This document shows positions 27,810-36,540 of a stretch of DNA of 64,000 nucleotides, piece after piece. Within the stretch, counting starts at the first letter, position 1, and each line of letters opens with the position of its first letter. Below the pieces are notes generated by a model. That model was not told where the DNA came from. It searched no databases and saw nothing but the letters and a program-made list of their open reading frames with translations. Position numbers and translations under genes: made by a program. This stretch comes from Leptotrichia shahii (lineage in GTDB: Bacteria; Fusobacteriota; Fusobacteriia; Fusobacteriales; Leptotrichiaceae), in contig NZ_AP019827.1 of assembly GCF_008327825.1 (NCBI RefSeq), positions 434,001-498,000 on the forward strand, given 5' to 3'.

Positions 27810-28907
27810 ATGAAAATAATTGACAGGTATATTTACAGTTCACTCATTTTGCCGTCATTGTTTGGAATTAGCATATTTACATTTATTATGATGTTAAATG
27901 TTGTAATGGAAGTTATGGAACGTCTGTTTGCAAGTGATTTGCCATTTATATCTATAATAGATTATTTATTTTATGCTATACCAGGAGTTCTTGTACAAAC
28001 AATACCTATGGGAGCATTTTTAGGAGTAATGCTTGTTTATGGTGGTCTTTCAGAAACAAATGAAATTGTTGCAATGGAAGGTTCTGGAATAGGTCTTTTT
28101 AGAATACTTAGACCAGCATTTATTTTTGGTGTAGCATTGACATTAATTGGATTAGGGCTTGAAATTTATGTAAATCCTCGTGCATTGGAAAATATAAATG
28201 CTCAGACAAAACAAGTACTTGCTTCAAAGCCTAGCTCATTAACGGAAGAAAAAGTATTTCTAATAAATGAGGAAAAGGGTTTTGGTTTTTATATCGACGA
28301 AGTAAACAATGAAGAAGCGACAGCTAAAAACTTTTTAATCATAAATAAACGTGGCGATAATCATTATCCAATAGTTTTTTTAGCTGAAAATGCAAAGTTT
28401 GATCCAGGAATTATAAATTTAAATAAAGTAAAAGGTTATGCCTTTGCCAAGGATGGAAATAGTCAAATTTCAGCTGAATATATGGAACAGGAAATACCTA
28501 TTTCCACTTTTTTCAGAGAGGGCAAAAAGGAAATCAAAAAAAGCCGTAAAGAAATGAATATAAAAGAACTAAATAAGTTTTATAAACAAAATATAAATAA
28601 ACCAGAAGAAAAAGAAGCAGCTTTAAAAGCACAAGTAGAAATTTACCAAAGACTTATTGGACCGCTTGCAAGTACGTTTTTATGCTGGCTTGGGGTACTT
28701 CTTTCAGTAGGACATAGAAGAAGTGGAAGAGGAATAAGCTTTGGAATAAGTTTAATTGTTATATTTAGTTATATAGGAATGGCAAGCTATGCAAAAATTA
28801 TGGTACTAAAAAATAATGTGCCTGCAAATATTGCAATGTGGGTTCCTAATTTTGTTTTATTTATATTGTGTATATATTATTCAATAAAAAAATATAGGAG
28901 AAACTAA
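27810..28907 (+). CDS. lptF: LPS export permease LptF/LptG family (first copy)
   Basis: An inner-membrane subunit of the LptB2FG transporter, 365 residues. It begins MKIIDRYIYSSLILPSLFGI, a typical YjgP/YjgQ N-terminus. It has three TM helices, a periplasmic beta-jellyroll domain at about residues 130-265 and three more TM helices, with the conserved PLASTFLCWLGVLLSVG near the start of the second membrane block. I chose the ATG at 27810, 12 nt from the AAGGA site, over an upstream TTG at 27801. It is directly followed by lptG. Which copy is F and which is G is inferred from order. Confidence 0.88.
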   Translation: MKIIDRYIYSSLILPSLFGISIFTFIMMLNVVMEVMERLFASDLPFISIIDYLFYAIPGVLVQTIPMGAFLGVMLVYGGLSETNEIVAMEGSGIGLFRILRPAFIFGVALTLIGLGLEIYVNPRALENINAQTKQVLASKPSSLTEEKVFLINEEKGFGFYIDEVNNEEATAKNFLIINKRGDNHYPIVFLAENAKFDPGIINLNKVKGYAFAKDGNSQISAEYMEQEIPISTFFREGKKEIKKSRKEMNIKELNKFYKQNINKPEEKEAALKAQVEIYQRLIGPLASTFLCWLGVLLSVGHRRSGRGISFGISLIVIFSYIGMASYAKIMVLKNNVPANIAMWVPNFVLFILCIYYSIKKYRRN

Positions 28908-28920
28908 CGAGAGGAGGAGT

Positions 28921-29997
28921 ATGAACAAATTAGATAAATATATAATTTCAAATTATGTAAAAAGTTTTATTTTGGGTATGATGATGTTTTTTTTGATTTT
29001 TCTGTTAGCAGAGAGTATCAATTTGACAGGATGGCTTATGGATGGAAAACTTAAAGGACATGACGCTATAAAGTATTTAAGATACGGGACACCTGAAATT
29101 ATAACAAATACTGCTCCTCTTGGAGTATTGCTCGGAAGCCTTTTATGTATAAGTAAAATGGCAAAACAGCTGGAAATTGCGGCAATGAAAACAAGCGGAA
29201 TAAGTTTTGCAAGAATAGCGTTATTTCCTATGATTTTTTCATTTCTCGTAAGTGTGGGAGTATTCTGGATAAACTATGATATGTTGGGAAGGTCTAATGC
29301 TAAAAAGGAAAACTTAAAATCCCTTAAAATTGACAATAAAGAGCCAGTAAAGGCACAAAAAAAGTTTATTTTTGTAAAAATTGATAAAAGGACGGTTCTG
29401 TATAGTGAAAATGTAAATAAAAATACTGGAACAATGCAATATATTGAAATTTTAAAATTTGAAAAAGGATTTAGTAAGATTGGTAAAATATATACTTCGC
29501 CGTTCGCAAAAATCAACCCAAAGACAAATGTATGGACTTTTAAGGATTTAAAGGAATATGATAGGAGAACTAATTTAACAAAGCCTGCTGATACAAAGAG
29601 ATTTAAGTTTGTTGCAAGTATGGAAGATGTTTTGGCAAGTCCAGTAAAGGCTAAAAATTTAACGATGCCTGAATTACGTGAAAAGACAGTTTATTTTACA
29701 AGAGTTGGAGCTGATTCCTTAAATTTAAGAATAGAGTTTTATTATAGAATATCTTTTGCATTATCATCGTTTGTGATGTGTTTGATCGGGCTTTCGCTGG
29801 GAAGTAGATATGTAAGAGGTGGAGCAGCTTTAAATATTGGATTATCTGTAATAATTGGTTATGCCTATTATGGGGTTAGTACAATTTTACGTTCAATGGC
29901 AGTTTCTGGAGCAGTTCCGATTTATGCGGCATGTTTTATTCCATTGCTTATATTTTTAATAGTTGGAATAAAGTTATTTAGAGATTCAGAATATTAG
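28921..29997 (+). CDS. lptG: LPS export permease LptF/LptG family (second copy)
   Basis: The paralogous permease of 358 residues, beginning MNKLDKYIISNYVKSFILGM. It has the same plan as its neighbour: TM1-3, a periplasmic domain (about 125-255), TM4-6 with SFVMCLIGLSLGSRY. A GAGAGGAGGAG site lies 13 nt after the lptF stop. With LptB (18867) the three core ATPase-permease subunits are in the window; the bridge proteins LptA, LptC and outer membrane LptDE are not. This supports an LPS or LOS outer membrane. Confidence 0.88.
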   Translation: MNKLDKYIISNYVKSFILGMMMFFLIFLLAESINLTGWLMDGKLKGHDAIKYLRYGTPEIITNTAPLGVLLGSLLCISKMAKQLEIAAMKTSGISFARIALFPMIFSFLVSVGVFWINYDMLGRSNAKKENLKSLKIDNKEPVKAQKKFIFVKIDKRTVLYSENVNKNTGTMQYIEILKFEKGFSKIGKIYTSPFAKINPKTNVWTFKDLKEYDRRTNLTKPADTKRFKFVASMEDVLASPVKAKNLTMPELREKTVYFTRVGADSLNLRIEFYYRISFALSSFVMCLIGLSLGSRYVRGGAALNIGLSVIIGYAYYGVSTILRSMAVSGAVPIYAACFIPLLIFLIVGIKLFRDSEY

Positions 29998-30059
29998 GAT
30001 AAATAGTAAACTTGTTTGGAAACTGTATGTATTTAGAGTTTAATGCAAAAATGTTCTGA

Positions 30060-30085
30060 AGCAAGTGGTCTTGACCTCTTGTGAA
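30060..30085 (+). repeat. Diverged AAGGGG/CCCCTT-type hairpin repeat
   Basis: AGCAAGTGGTCTTGACCTCT followed by TGT; arms CAAGTGGTC and GACCTCTTG pair with one mismatch. It lies 62 bp after lptG. It matches the repeat core with several substitutions, some compensatory. Confidence 0.5.
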
Positions 30086-30175
30086 AATAAAAAAATTTAG
30101 GTTGTCGAACAGACTTGATATAAAATAGTTAAAATGTTGTTTTCATTTTTGGAATAGAGATTAGGAAGGATTAAT

Positions 30176-31408
30176 ATGATAGAAAAAGTAAAGACAAATA
30201 CAGGAATAGAAATTATTTTTGATAAGTTAAAGAGTATTTCTACTTGCTCAGTTGGCGTATTTGTGAAAACAGGATCACGAGATGAAAGTGATACGGAAGA
30301 AGGAATTTCACATGTTCTAGAGCATATGGTCTTTAAAGGAACTCCAACTAGAAATTATTTTGAAATTTCAGATGAGATTGACTATCTTGGAGCAAATGTA
30401 AATGCACATACTACAAAGGAGGAAACAGTTTTTTATATAAATGCTTTAACGCAGTTTTTAGGAAAATCTGTTGATATTCTGTTTGATATTGTTACAAATT
30501 CTACAATTAATGAAAAAGAGCTGGAAAAGGAAAAGGATGTAATTGTCGAAGAAATTAAGATGTATAAGGATTCGCCAGATGATCTTGTATTTGAGATGAA
30601 TTATGCAGATAGTATAAATGGGCAGTATGGAAAGCCTATTATTGGAACAGAAGCAAGTGTGAAAGGATTTAAAGCGGAAGAAATTAAAAAATATTATAGG
30701 GAAAGATATACAAAGGATAATATTTTAATTGTTGTTTCTGGAAATTTTGATAAGGATGAAATTATTCAGAAAGTGGATGAATATTTTGGAAAACTGAATG
30801 ATAAAAAGGTTAATAGACGTGAAAGAATAGATTTTTCATTTAATTCTGGAAAAAAAGTTGTTTCAAAGGATATAAATCAAGTTAATATTTGTATTACACA
30901 TCAAAGTGTAGACCATAATAGCAAAAATAAGATATATACTGATATTTTGTCGAGTATTATCGGGGGTTCAATGAGTTCCAGACTTTTTCAGGAAATTCGT
31001 GAAAAAAATGGACTTGCATATTCTGTCTACACATACAATCAATATTATCTTTCAGGAGGTTTGACATCAACATACATTGGAACAAATCTGGAAAATTATG
31101 AAAAGGCAATAGAAATAACACTTTCAGAATTTAGAAAAATGCGTGAAAATGGAGTAACAGAAGATGAACTTCAAAAGGCGAAAAATAAATATATGAGCAG
31201 AATTGCATTTGCAATGGAAAATCCACGTTCGAGAATGATAATTTTAGGAAATTATTATATTAGAAAAAATGAAATTTTAGATGCTGAAAAAATAAAGAAT
31301 GAAATAAATGCAGTGAAACTTATAGATGTGAATAATTTCGCAAAAACTGGATATTTAACAGAAAATATTACAGTTCTCGGAAATATTGAAAATTCAAGTA
31401 AAGAATAG
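30176..31408 (+). CDS. M16-family zinc metallopeptidase
   Basis: A pitrilysin/insulinase-type peptidase of 410 residues. The inverted zinc motif HVLEH is at 46-50 (H46, E49, H50), and the third ligand lies in the EEIKMYKDSP region near residue 125. The R/Y pair region appears as MSSRLFQEIREKNGLAYSVYTY, typical of M16B and processing peptidases. There is no signal peptide, so it is probably cytoplasmic. The role may be peptide degradation or quality control of exported proteins. It precedes rodA by 43 nt. Specificity is unknown. Confidence 0.9.
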   Translation: MIEKVKTNTGIEIIFDKLKSISTCSVGVFVKTGSRDESDTEEGISHVLEHMVFKGTPTRNYFEISDEIDYLGANVNAHTTKEETVFYINALTQFLGKSVDILFDIVTNSTINEKELEKEKDVIVEEIKMYKDSPDDLVFEMNYADSINGQYGKPIIGTEASVKGFKAEEIKKYYRERYTKDNILIVVSGNFDKDEIIQKVDEYFGKLNDKKVNRRERIDFSFNSGKKVVSKDINQVNICITHQSVDHNSKNKIYTDILSSIIGGSMSSRLFQEIREKNGLAYSVYTYNQYYLSGGLTSTYIGTNLENYEKAIEITLSEFRKMRENGVTEDELQKAKNKYMSRIAFAMENPRSRMIILGNYYIRKNEILDAEKIKNEINAVKLIDVNNFAKTGYLTENITVLGNIENSSKE

Positions 31409-31451
31409 TTTATGATAGCTATAAATTAAAAAATAGGGTTAGGAGAAGAGA

Positions 31452-32558
31452 ATGTTTCAAAGTCAAAGAATAATTGAAAATCTGAAAAATAATATTTTTC
31501 GTATGGATAAAATGATTTTATTAATAGTTTATGCCCTTGTAACAATTAGTACAGTATTTGTGTATAGTGCAACAAGGCAAAATGGAATGGTTGTTAAGAA
31601 TATCTTATGGATTGCTATAGGAACGATATTGATGTTTATTATAGCATCATTTGACTACAAAAATATAAAACTATATATTTGGCATATCTATGGAGTTGGA
31701 GTAATGCTACTGCTGCTTGTTCGTTTTGCTGGGAAAAAAACGCTTGGGGCACAACGTTGGATTGCATTGGGGCCATTTCAGCTGCAGCCATCAGAATTTG
31801 TAAAAGTAGCAATTATTTTAGTGATTGCGTATTGGATTGTGGATAAATATAAAAATGGAATTAACAATTTAAAGGATATTATCGGTTCAATTCTTCCTGC
31901 GATACCTCTTATATTGCTTATTTTAATACAGCCCGATCTAGGAACAACACTAATAGCAATTTCTGCTTTCTTATTTATGATATTTCTATATGATGCAAAT
32001 ATGAAACCAATTTGGATAATAGGAATAGTGGTCATGTTATCAGTTTATCCAGTTTACAGGTTTGTTTTAAGTGATTATCAAAGGGATCGTGTGGAAACAT
32101 TCTTACATCCTGAAAAAGATAAAAAAGGAAGCGGATGGCACGTAATTCAGTCAAAAATTTCAGTTGGAGCAGGAGGAGTATTAGGAAAAGGAGTATTACA
32201 AGGAAGTCAAAGCAGATTGGAATTTCTTCCTGAAGCACAGACAGATTTTATTTTTTCAGTATTATCTGAAGAATTGGGATTTGTTGGCTCTACGTTAGTT
32301 TTACTTTTGTATCTTGGACTAATCTATGAAATAATAAGGATTTCCAGGATTATACAAGATGACTTTGGCCGGCTTATACTGTATGGTATGGCAGGTGTAA
32401 TATTTATGCACGTAATCGTAAATGTAGGAATGACAATTGGACTTGTTCCAGTTACGGGGAAACCGCTATTGTTTATGAGTTATGGTGGAAGTTCATTTTT
32501 GGCTTCATTTATCATAATAGGAATAGTGGAAAGTATAAAAATTCATAATAATAAATAA
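31452..32558 (+). CDS. rodA: SEDS-family peptidoglycan polymerase (RodA/FtsW)
   Basis: A ten-helix membrane protein of 368 residues. The family signatures are LGAQRWIALGPFQLQPSEFVK (about 98-118), DLGTTL, the RV-x-x-FLHPEKD segment and the C-terminal GLVPVTGKPLLFMSYGGSSF. The GPFQLQPSE form and lack of a neighbouring division cluster favour RodA, which polymerises lateral wall with a class B PBP; FtsW cannot be excluded. The ATG follows TTAGGAGAAGAG. It is next to an M16 peptidase and an RluA-type gene on the same strand. Confidence 0.9.
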   Translation: MFQSQRIIENLKNNIFRMDKMILLIVYALVTISTVFVYSATRQNGMVVKNILWIAIGTILMFIIASFDYKNIKLYIWHIYGVGVMLLLLVRFAGKKTLGAQRWIALGPFQLQPSEFVKVAIILVIAYWIVDKYKNGINNLKDIIGSILPAIPLILLILIQPDLGTTLIAISAFLFMIFLYDANMKPIWIIGIVVMLSVYPVYRFVLSDYQRDRVETFLHPEKDKKGSGWHVIQSKISVGAGGVLGKGVLQGSQSRLEFLPEAQTDFIFSVLSEELGFVGSTLVLLLYLGLIYEIIRISRIIQDDFGRLILYGMAGVIFMHVIVNVGMTIGLVPVTGKPLLFMSYGGSSFLASFIIIGIVESIKIHNNK

Positions 32559-32579
32559 TTTAAGAAATAGGAGAAATTT

Positions 32580-33551
32580 TTGGAAAAGAATGAAATTATT
32601 GTAAATTCTGAGATGGAAGGAATGCGACTGGATAGATACTTGAGGAAAAGTTTCAAAAATGAGCCGCTTAGCAGGATTTTTAGTGCAATAAGATCTGGAG
32701 ATGTAAAAATTAATGGGAAAAAGTCGAAGGAAAATTATCGGTTGTTATTAAATGATAAAGTTATAATAAAAAATTTATCAATAGGAAATATTAAAAAAAG
32801 TGAGAAAGCAGAAAATAAAATAAAAAAACTGCAAATTTCTCAAAATGAGCTTGAAAAATATAAAAAAATGGTTATTTTTGAAAATGAAGATTTTTTTATT
32901 GTAAATAAGGCAGAAAAAATTCCAATGCATAAGGGAACAGGGCATAAATATGGACTTAGTGAAGTTTTTAAAAAAATTTATAAAAGCGAAAATATCAATT
33001 TTGCAAATAGACTTGATTTTGAGACATCAGGACTTGTTATTGGATGTAAAACGTTGAAGTTTTTGAGATATATTTCTGAAAAAATTAGGGAAAATAAAGT
33101 TCATAAAAAATATTTTGCGATTGTCCATAATAGAGAATTTAAAAATGAAAATGAATTTTTGAAAAGTGATTCTGAAAAAAATAAGAGTAATTTTAAAATT
33201 GAGAATTATTTGACAACAGTTGAAAATAAAGTTATTGTTTCTAAAAATCCTATTTCAAAGGAATCTAAAAAAAGTGTTACGTATTTTAAATATATAAATA
33301 TTGAAAAATTGAAAAATCAAAGGGAAATATTGGATTTACTGAAGAAAAATAAGTATATTTCACTTTTGGATATTGAACTAGTTACTGGAAGAAAACATCA
33401 AATCAGGGCTCAGCTGGCTGATAAAGGGCTTTTTATAGTTGGAGACAGGAAGTATGGAATTAGGGATGGAAGTAATAGATTTTTTCTTTGTTGCTATTCT
33501 CTTTCATTTGATGAATATAAATTTTCGATTCTAGATAGGTTATTTTTTTAG
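32580..33551 (+). CDS. RluA-family 23S rRNA pseudouridine synthase
   Basis: A 323-residue protein. An S4 RNA-binding domain is at about 10-65 (MRLDRYLRKSF), and the catalytic domain has the motif ANRLDFETSG with the essential Asp near residue 143, and later LVTGRKHQIRAQL. It resembles RluC, which modifies three 23S positions, but the target is inferred. The start is TTG at 32580, set by AGGAG at 32569-32573 with a 6-nt spacer. Sequence between S4 and catalytic domains is Lys-rich. It follows rodA by 21 nt. Confidence 0.88.
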   Translation: MEKNEIIVNSEMEGMRLDRYLRKSFKNEPLSRIFSAIRSGDVKINGKKSKENYRLLLNDKVIIKNLSIGNIKKSEKAENKIKKLQISQNELEKYKKMVIFENEDFFIVNKAEKIPMHKGTGHKYGLSEVFKKIYKSENINFANRLDFETSGLVIGCKTLKFLRYISEKIRENKVHKKYFAIVHNREFKNENEFLKSDSEKNKSNFKIENYLTTVENKVIVSKNPISKESKKSVTYFKYINIEKLKNQREILDLLKKNKYISLLDIELVTGRKHQIRAQLADKGLFIVGDRKYGIRDGSNRFFLCCYSLSFDEYKFSILDRLFF

Positions 33552-33740
33552 AAATATCTATTTTTCAAATTTTATTCTAATGAAAATGATGTATTATATA
33601 ATAGTATTATAACACCTGTTATTTAAATTTATATTCAAATTATATTAATATCAAAATAAATAATGTTATTTCTTATTTAAATAATTAGAAATTTTTATTT
33701 TTTAAAAAATTTCATATTTGGTAAGTAATATAAGAATTTG

Positions 33741-33793
33741 AGTAAAATAGTTATAATTTTTAAGTTTAATTTTGAAATAACTTTACTGTAAAA
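33741..33793 (+). repeat. Interspersed ~50-bp AT-rich repeat, copy 3
   Basis: GAGTAAAATAGTTATAATTT - AAGTTTAATTTTGAAA - CTTTACTGTAAA aligns with copies at 10380 and 15188. It ends just before the accD ribosome site. The rest of the 33552-33819 gap is AT-rich with nothing else clear. Confidence 0.6.
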
Positions 33794-33819
33794 AATAAAA
33801 TTTTTGAGAGGTGAAAAAA

Positions 33820-34671
33820 ATGGGTTTGTTTTCAAGCAGAAAATCAAAAAATAAGTATGTTACACTTACTTCTAAGTCAAAATTGACAGTTGATATCGTG
33901 GATGACAATAAATGGAAAAAGTGTAGTCAATGTAATGAGATTATTTACAATGAGGATTTGAAAAATAATCTGAATGTATGTCCGAAATGCGGGAATTATT
34001 TTAGACTTACAGCATTTGAAAGAATTGAGCTTTTGATTGATGAAGGAACTTTTATGGAAGAAGATATGACACTTAATTCTAAAAATGTGTTAAATTTTCC
34101 AGGATATGAGGAAAAGCTGGAAGTTTCACGTGAAAAAAGCCGTATGTTAGATGGAGTCATAAGTGGAACTGGAAAAATTAATGGACTGGAAGTTAGTATT
34201 GCTGCAATGGAATTCAGCTTTATGGGTGGAAGTATGGGTTCTGTTGTTGGTGAGAGAATTACAAGAGCAATGGAACGTGGACTTAAAAAGAAAATACCTG
34301 TTGTAATAGTTTCAAGTTCTGGTGGTGCTAGAATGCAGGAGGGAATTTTATCACTTATGCAAATGGCAAAAACTTCAGGAGCAGTAAAAAAATTAAATGA
34401 TGCAGGAATTCCATTTATTTCTGTACCTGTTGATCCAACTACTGGTGGAGTTACAGCTTCCTTTGCGATGCTTGGAGATGTGATTATAACAGAGCCAAAT
34501 GCTTTTATCGCTTTTGCAGGGCCTAGAGTAATTGAACAAACTGTAAACCAAAAATTACCGAAGGGATTCCAAAGGGCAGAGTTTTTATTAGAACACGGAA
34601 TGGTTGATATAATTTCAGAAAGAAAAGACTTGAAAACAACGATTTATAGAGTATTGGAAAAATTGGTGTAA
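33820..34671 (+). CDS. accD: Acetyl-CoA carboxylase carboxyltransferase beta subunit
   Basis: Half of the carboxyltransferase that makes malonyl-CoA, the first committed step of fatty acid synthesis. Read from ATG 33820 it has 283 residues. A four-Cys zinc ribbon (KKCSQC ... VCPKC) lies at about 30-55, and the crotonase-fold core has FSFMGGSMGSVVGERITRA and SSSGGARMQEG. GAGAGGTGA at 33806-33814 is the ribosome site, so the GTG at 33811 is part of it rather than the start. accA follows by 33 nt. AccB and AccC are not in the window. Confidence 0.96.
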   Translation: MGLFSSRKSKNKYVTLTSKSKLTVDIVDDNKWKKCSQCNEIIYNEDLKNNLNVCPKCGNYFRLTAFERIELLIDEGTFMEEDMTLNSKNVLNFPGYEEKLEVSREKSRMLDGVISGTGKINGLEVSIAAMEFSFMGGSMGSVVGERITRAMERGLKKKIPVVIVSSSGGARMQEGILSLMQMAKTSGAVKKLNDAGIPFISVPVDPTTGGVTASFAMLGDVIITEPNAFIAFAGPRVIEQTVNQKLPKGFQRAEFLLEHGMVDIISERKDLKTTIYRVLEKLV

Positions 34672-34704
34672 ATTTAAAAATTTTTCAAATGAAAGGATAA
34701 AAAG

Positions 34705-35652
34705 ATGAGTATAAAAGATGAAATTAAGGAATTGGAAGAAGCAATATCGGAATTAAAGACATTTTCAGCTAAAAAAAACATTGATTTTTCTGCTCAGATC
34801 ACAGAACTTGAAAAAAAATTGGAAGATAAATATAAGGATTTTGAGGAAAATGAAATGGATGCCTGGAATAGAATCCAAATCTCAAGAAATTCGCAAAGAC
34901 CTTATACTTTAGATTATATAAATGAATTGACACAGGATTTTGTGGAACTTCACGGTGACAGATTGTCAAAAGATGACCACGCAATTATCGGTGGACTTGC
35001 AACAATTGATGGATATAAAATAATGGTAATCGGACATCAAAAGGGAAGAGATATTGATACAAATCTTTACAGAAATTTTGGTATGGCAAGTCCTGAAGGA
35101 TATAGAAAGGCATTAAGATTAATGAGAATGGCAGAACGTTTTAAATTGCCGATTTTGACATTAATTGACACAGCTGGAGCTTATCCTGGAATAGAAGCTG
35201 AAGAAAAGGGACAAGGTGAAGCTATTGCTAAAAATCTGGCAGAAATGTTTGGATTACGTGTGCCGATTGTGTCGGTCGTAATTGGTGAAGGTGGAAGCGG
35301 TGGAGCATTGGGAATTGGAGTGGCTGATTCTATTTTGATGCTTGAAAATAGTGTATATTCGGTTATTTCACCTGAAGGATGTGCTTCAATTTTATTTAAT
35401 GATTCCACAAAAGCACCAGAAGCTGCGAGAAGTTTAAAAATGGATGCGATTAGTTTAAAAAGTTTGGGAATTATAGATGAAATCATAAAAGAGCCGCTGG
35501 GAGGAGCGCATAGAAACCTTGAAGAAATGGCTCAAAACTTGAAGGCTGCAGTTGTAGAGGAATTTAAGAGAATTGATAAATATTCGTTACGAGAACTATT
35601 GAAGAAGAGATATGAAAAATATAGAAAAATTGGAGATTTTTTTGAGGAATAG
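34705..35652 (+). CDS. accA: Acetyl-CoA carboxylase carboxyltransferase alpha subunit
   Basis: The partner of AccD in the alpha2beta2 carboxyltransferase. The 315 residues match AccA. The N-terminal coiled-coil region spans about 1-55; the core includes RPYTLDYI, GGLATIDGYKIMVIGHQKG, LIDTAGAYPGIEAEEKGQG and VVIGEGGSGGALGIGVAD, with the SPEGCASILF segment after. It follows accD directly on the same strand. The gene ends 30 bp before a hairpin repeat that is probably its terminator. Confidence 0.97.
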   Translation: MSIKDEIKELEEAISELKTFSAKKNIDFSAQITELEKKLEDKYKDFEENEMDAWNRIQISRNSQRPYTLDYINELTQDFVELHGDRLSKDDHAIIGGLATIDGYKIMVIGHQKGRDIDTNLYRNFGMASPEGYRKALRLMRMAERFKLPILTLIDTAGAYPGIEAEEKGQGEAIAKNLAEMFGLRVPIVSVVIGEGGSGGALGIGVADSILMLENSVYSVISPEGCASILFNDSTKAPEAARSLKMDAISLKSLGIIDEIIKEPLGGAHRNLEEMAQNLKAAVVEEFKRIDKYSLRELLKKRYEKYRKIGDFFEE

Positions 35653-35683
35653 CTTTTAATAATATTTTTCCTATAGATTTATT

Positions 35684-35713
35684 TTAGCAAGGGGTCAAGG
35701 CCCCTTGTTTTAA
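35684..35713 (+). repeat. AAGGGG/CCCCTT hairpin repeat, best copy, likely terminator
   Basis: CAAGGGG (35688-35694) pairs with CCCCTTG (35701-35707), flanked by TTTTAG and TTTTAAAA. It lies between convergent accA and the AtpI-like gene and could stop transcription in both directions. Confidence 0.75.
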
Positions 35714-35727
35714 AATAAAAAATTATT

Positions 35728-36132
35728 TTATTCTTTATTTTTTGAGAAAAACTTTTTTCCAAAATGATACAAAAGATATGAAAATTTAAAGTTCAGAACA
35801 CCAATTCCAGTTCCTAAAATATTTGTTAAAACGTGATTTGGAAAATATTTTTGGCTGATTTTTCCAACAATAAACATTCCAAGGCAGAATATCGCCATCC
35901 GCTTTAAATATTCTAAATTTCCCCGTAATTTAGGCTTATCTTGAAAAAATAGAATTTTTTCCACGCCGTTTATAAGTAAATTTATATTTATTGTTGAAAT
36001 TATTGCTCCGACTAAATATCCAAAATAAAGTTCAACACAGTTAAAAAATATTCCTAAAAGAGGGAAAAATATCATAGTAAAAATTGAGATAATGTATGCA
36101 CTTTTTATATTTGGGGGCATTTTTTCCAGCAT
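35728..36132 (-). CDS. atpI: AtpI-like (ATP synthase subunit I) membrane protein
   Basis: A 134-residue protein with four hydrophobic segments: two in the first 60 residues (IISIFTMIFFPLLGIFF and LYFGYLVGAIISTININLLI), and two after a charged loop. The pattern fits the ATP synthase I family (PF03899), which helps assemble the c-ring. It is preceded on the same strand by an AtpZ-like gene, the usual partner of AtpI. It lies 15 kb from the atp operon at 51 kb and on the other strand, whereas these genes normally precede atpB. Low sequence conservation of the family keeps this call moderate. Confidence 0.6.
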   Translation of the reverse strand: MLEKMPPNIKSAYIISIFTMIFFPLLGIFFNCVELYFGYLVGAIISTININLLINGVEKILFFQDKPKLRGNLEYLKRMAIFCLGMFIVGKISQKYFPNHVLTNILGTGIGVLNFKFSYLLYHFGKKFFSKNKE

Positions 36133-36174
36133 TTCTATATTTCCTTTCTTCCTTGTTGTTTTTTAACTTAAAAA

Positions 36175-36519
36175 TTATTTTATATTATTTATTTGCTTTA
36201 TAAGCGACCAGTAGCCAGAAACAGCTCCTAAAATAAGAAAGATAACTAAAATAATTGGTTGATCTGTTTTAAATAGATATTTTTTTAGAAGCATATAAAA
36301 ACCTAGCATAATTAAGATTGGCATGGAAAGAATATAGACCATATTTGTTGCAAGAGCAAAGTATTTCATTATTTTATTGTTTCTTTTATTTTTTATTTCT
36401 TTGTCTTTGTTATGTCTGCCGAGTTTTTTTTCTATTTCAAAAAGTCTTTGTTTTCTTTTTTCTTCTTCTTTTATCATTTCTTCTTTAATTAAATTATTTT
36501 CTTCATTTTCTTTTTTCAT
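36175..36519 (-). CDS. atpZ: AtpZ-like (F0F1-ATPase accessory, Mg2+/Ca2+ transporter family) protein
   Basis: A 114-residue protein with a highly charged N-terminal half (ENNLIKEEMIKEEEKRKQRL) and two membrane helices in the second half: YFALATNMVYILSMPILIML and IILVIFLILGAVSGYWSLI. The double-helix hairpin with a Pro and a Gly between fits the AtpZ/AtpI family (PF09527). The charged N-terminus is longer than usual. It lies between the AtpI-like and methyltransferase genes (42 and 21 nt away) and reads as one operon. The start is supported by GAGGGT upstream. Confidence 0.6.
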   Translation of the reverse strand: MKKENEENNLIKEEMIKEEEKRKQRLFEIEKKLGRHNKDKEIKNKRNNKIMKYFALATNMVYILSMPILIMLGFYMLLKKYLFKTDQPIILVIFLILGAVSGYWSLIKQINNIK

Positions 36520-36540
36520 AAGTTACCCTCTTTTTATATT

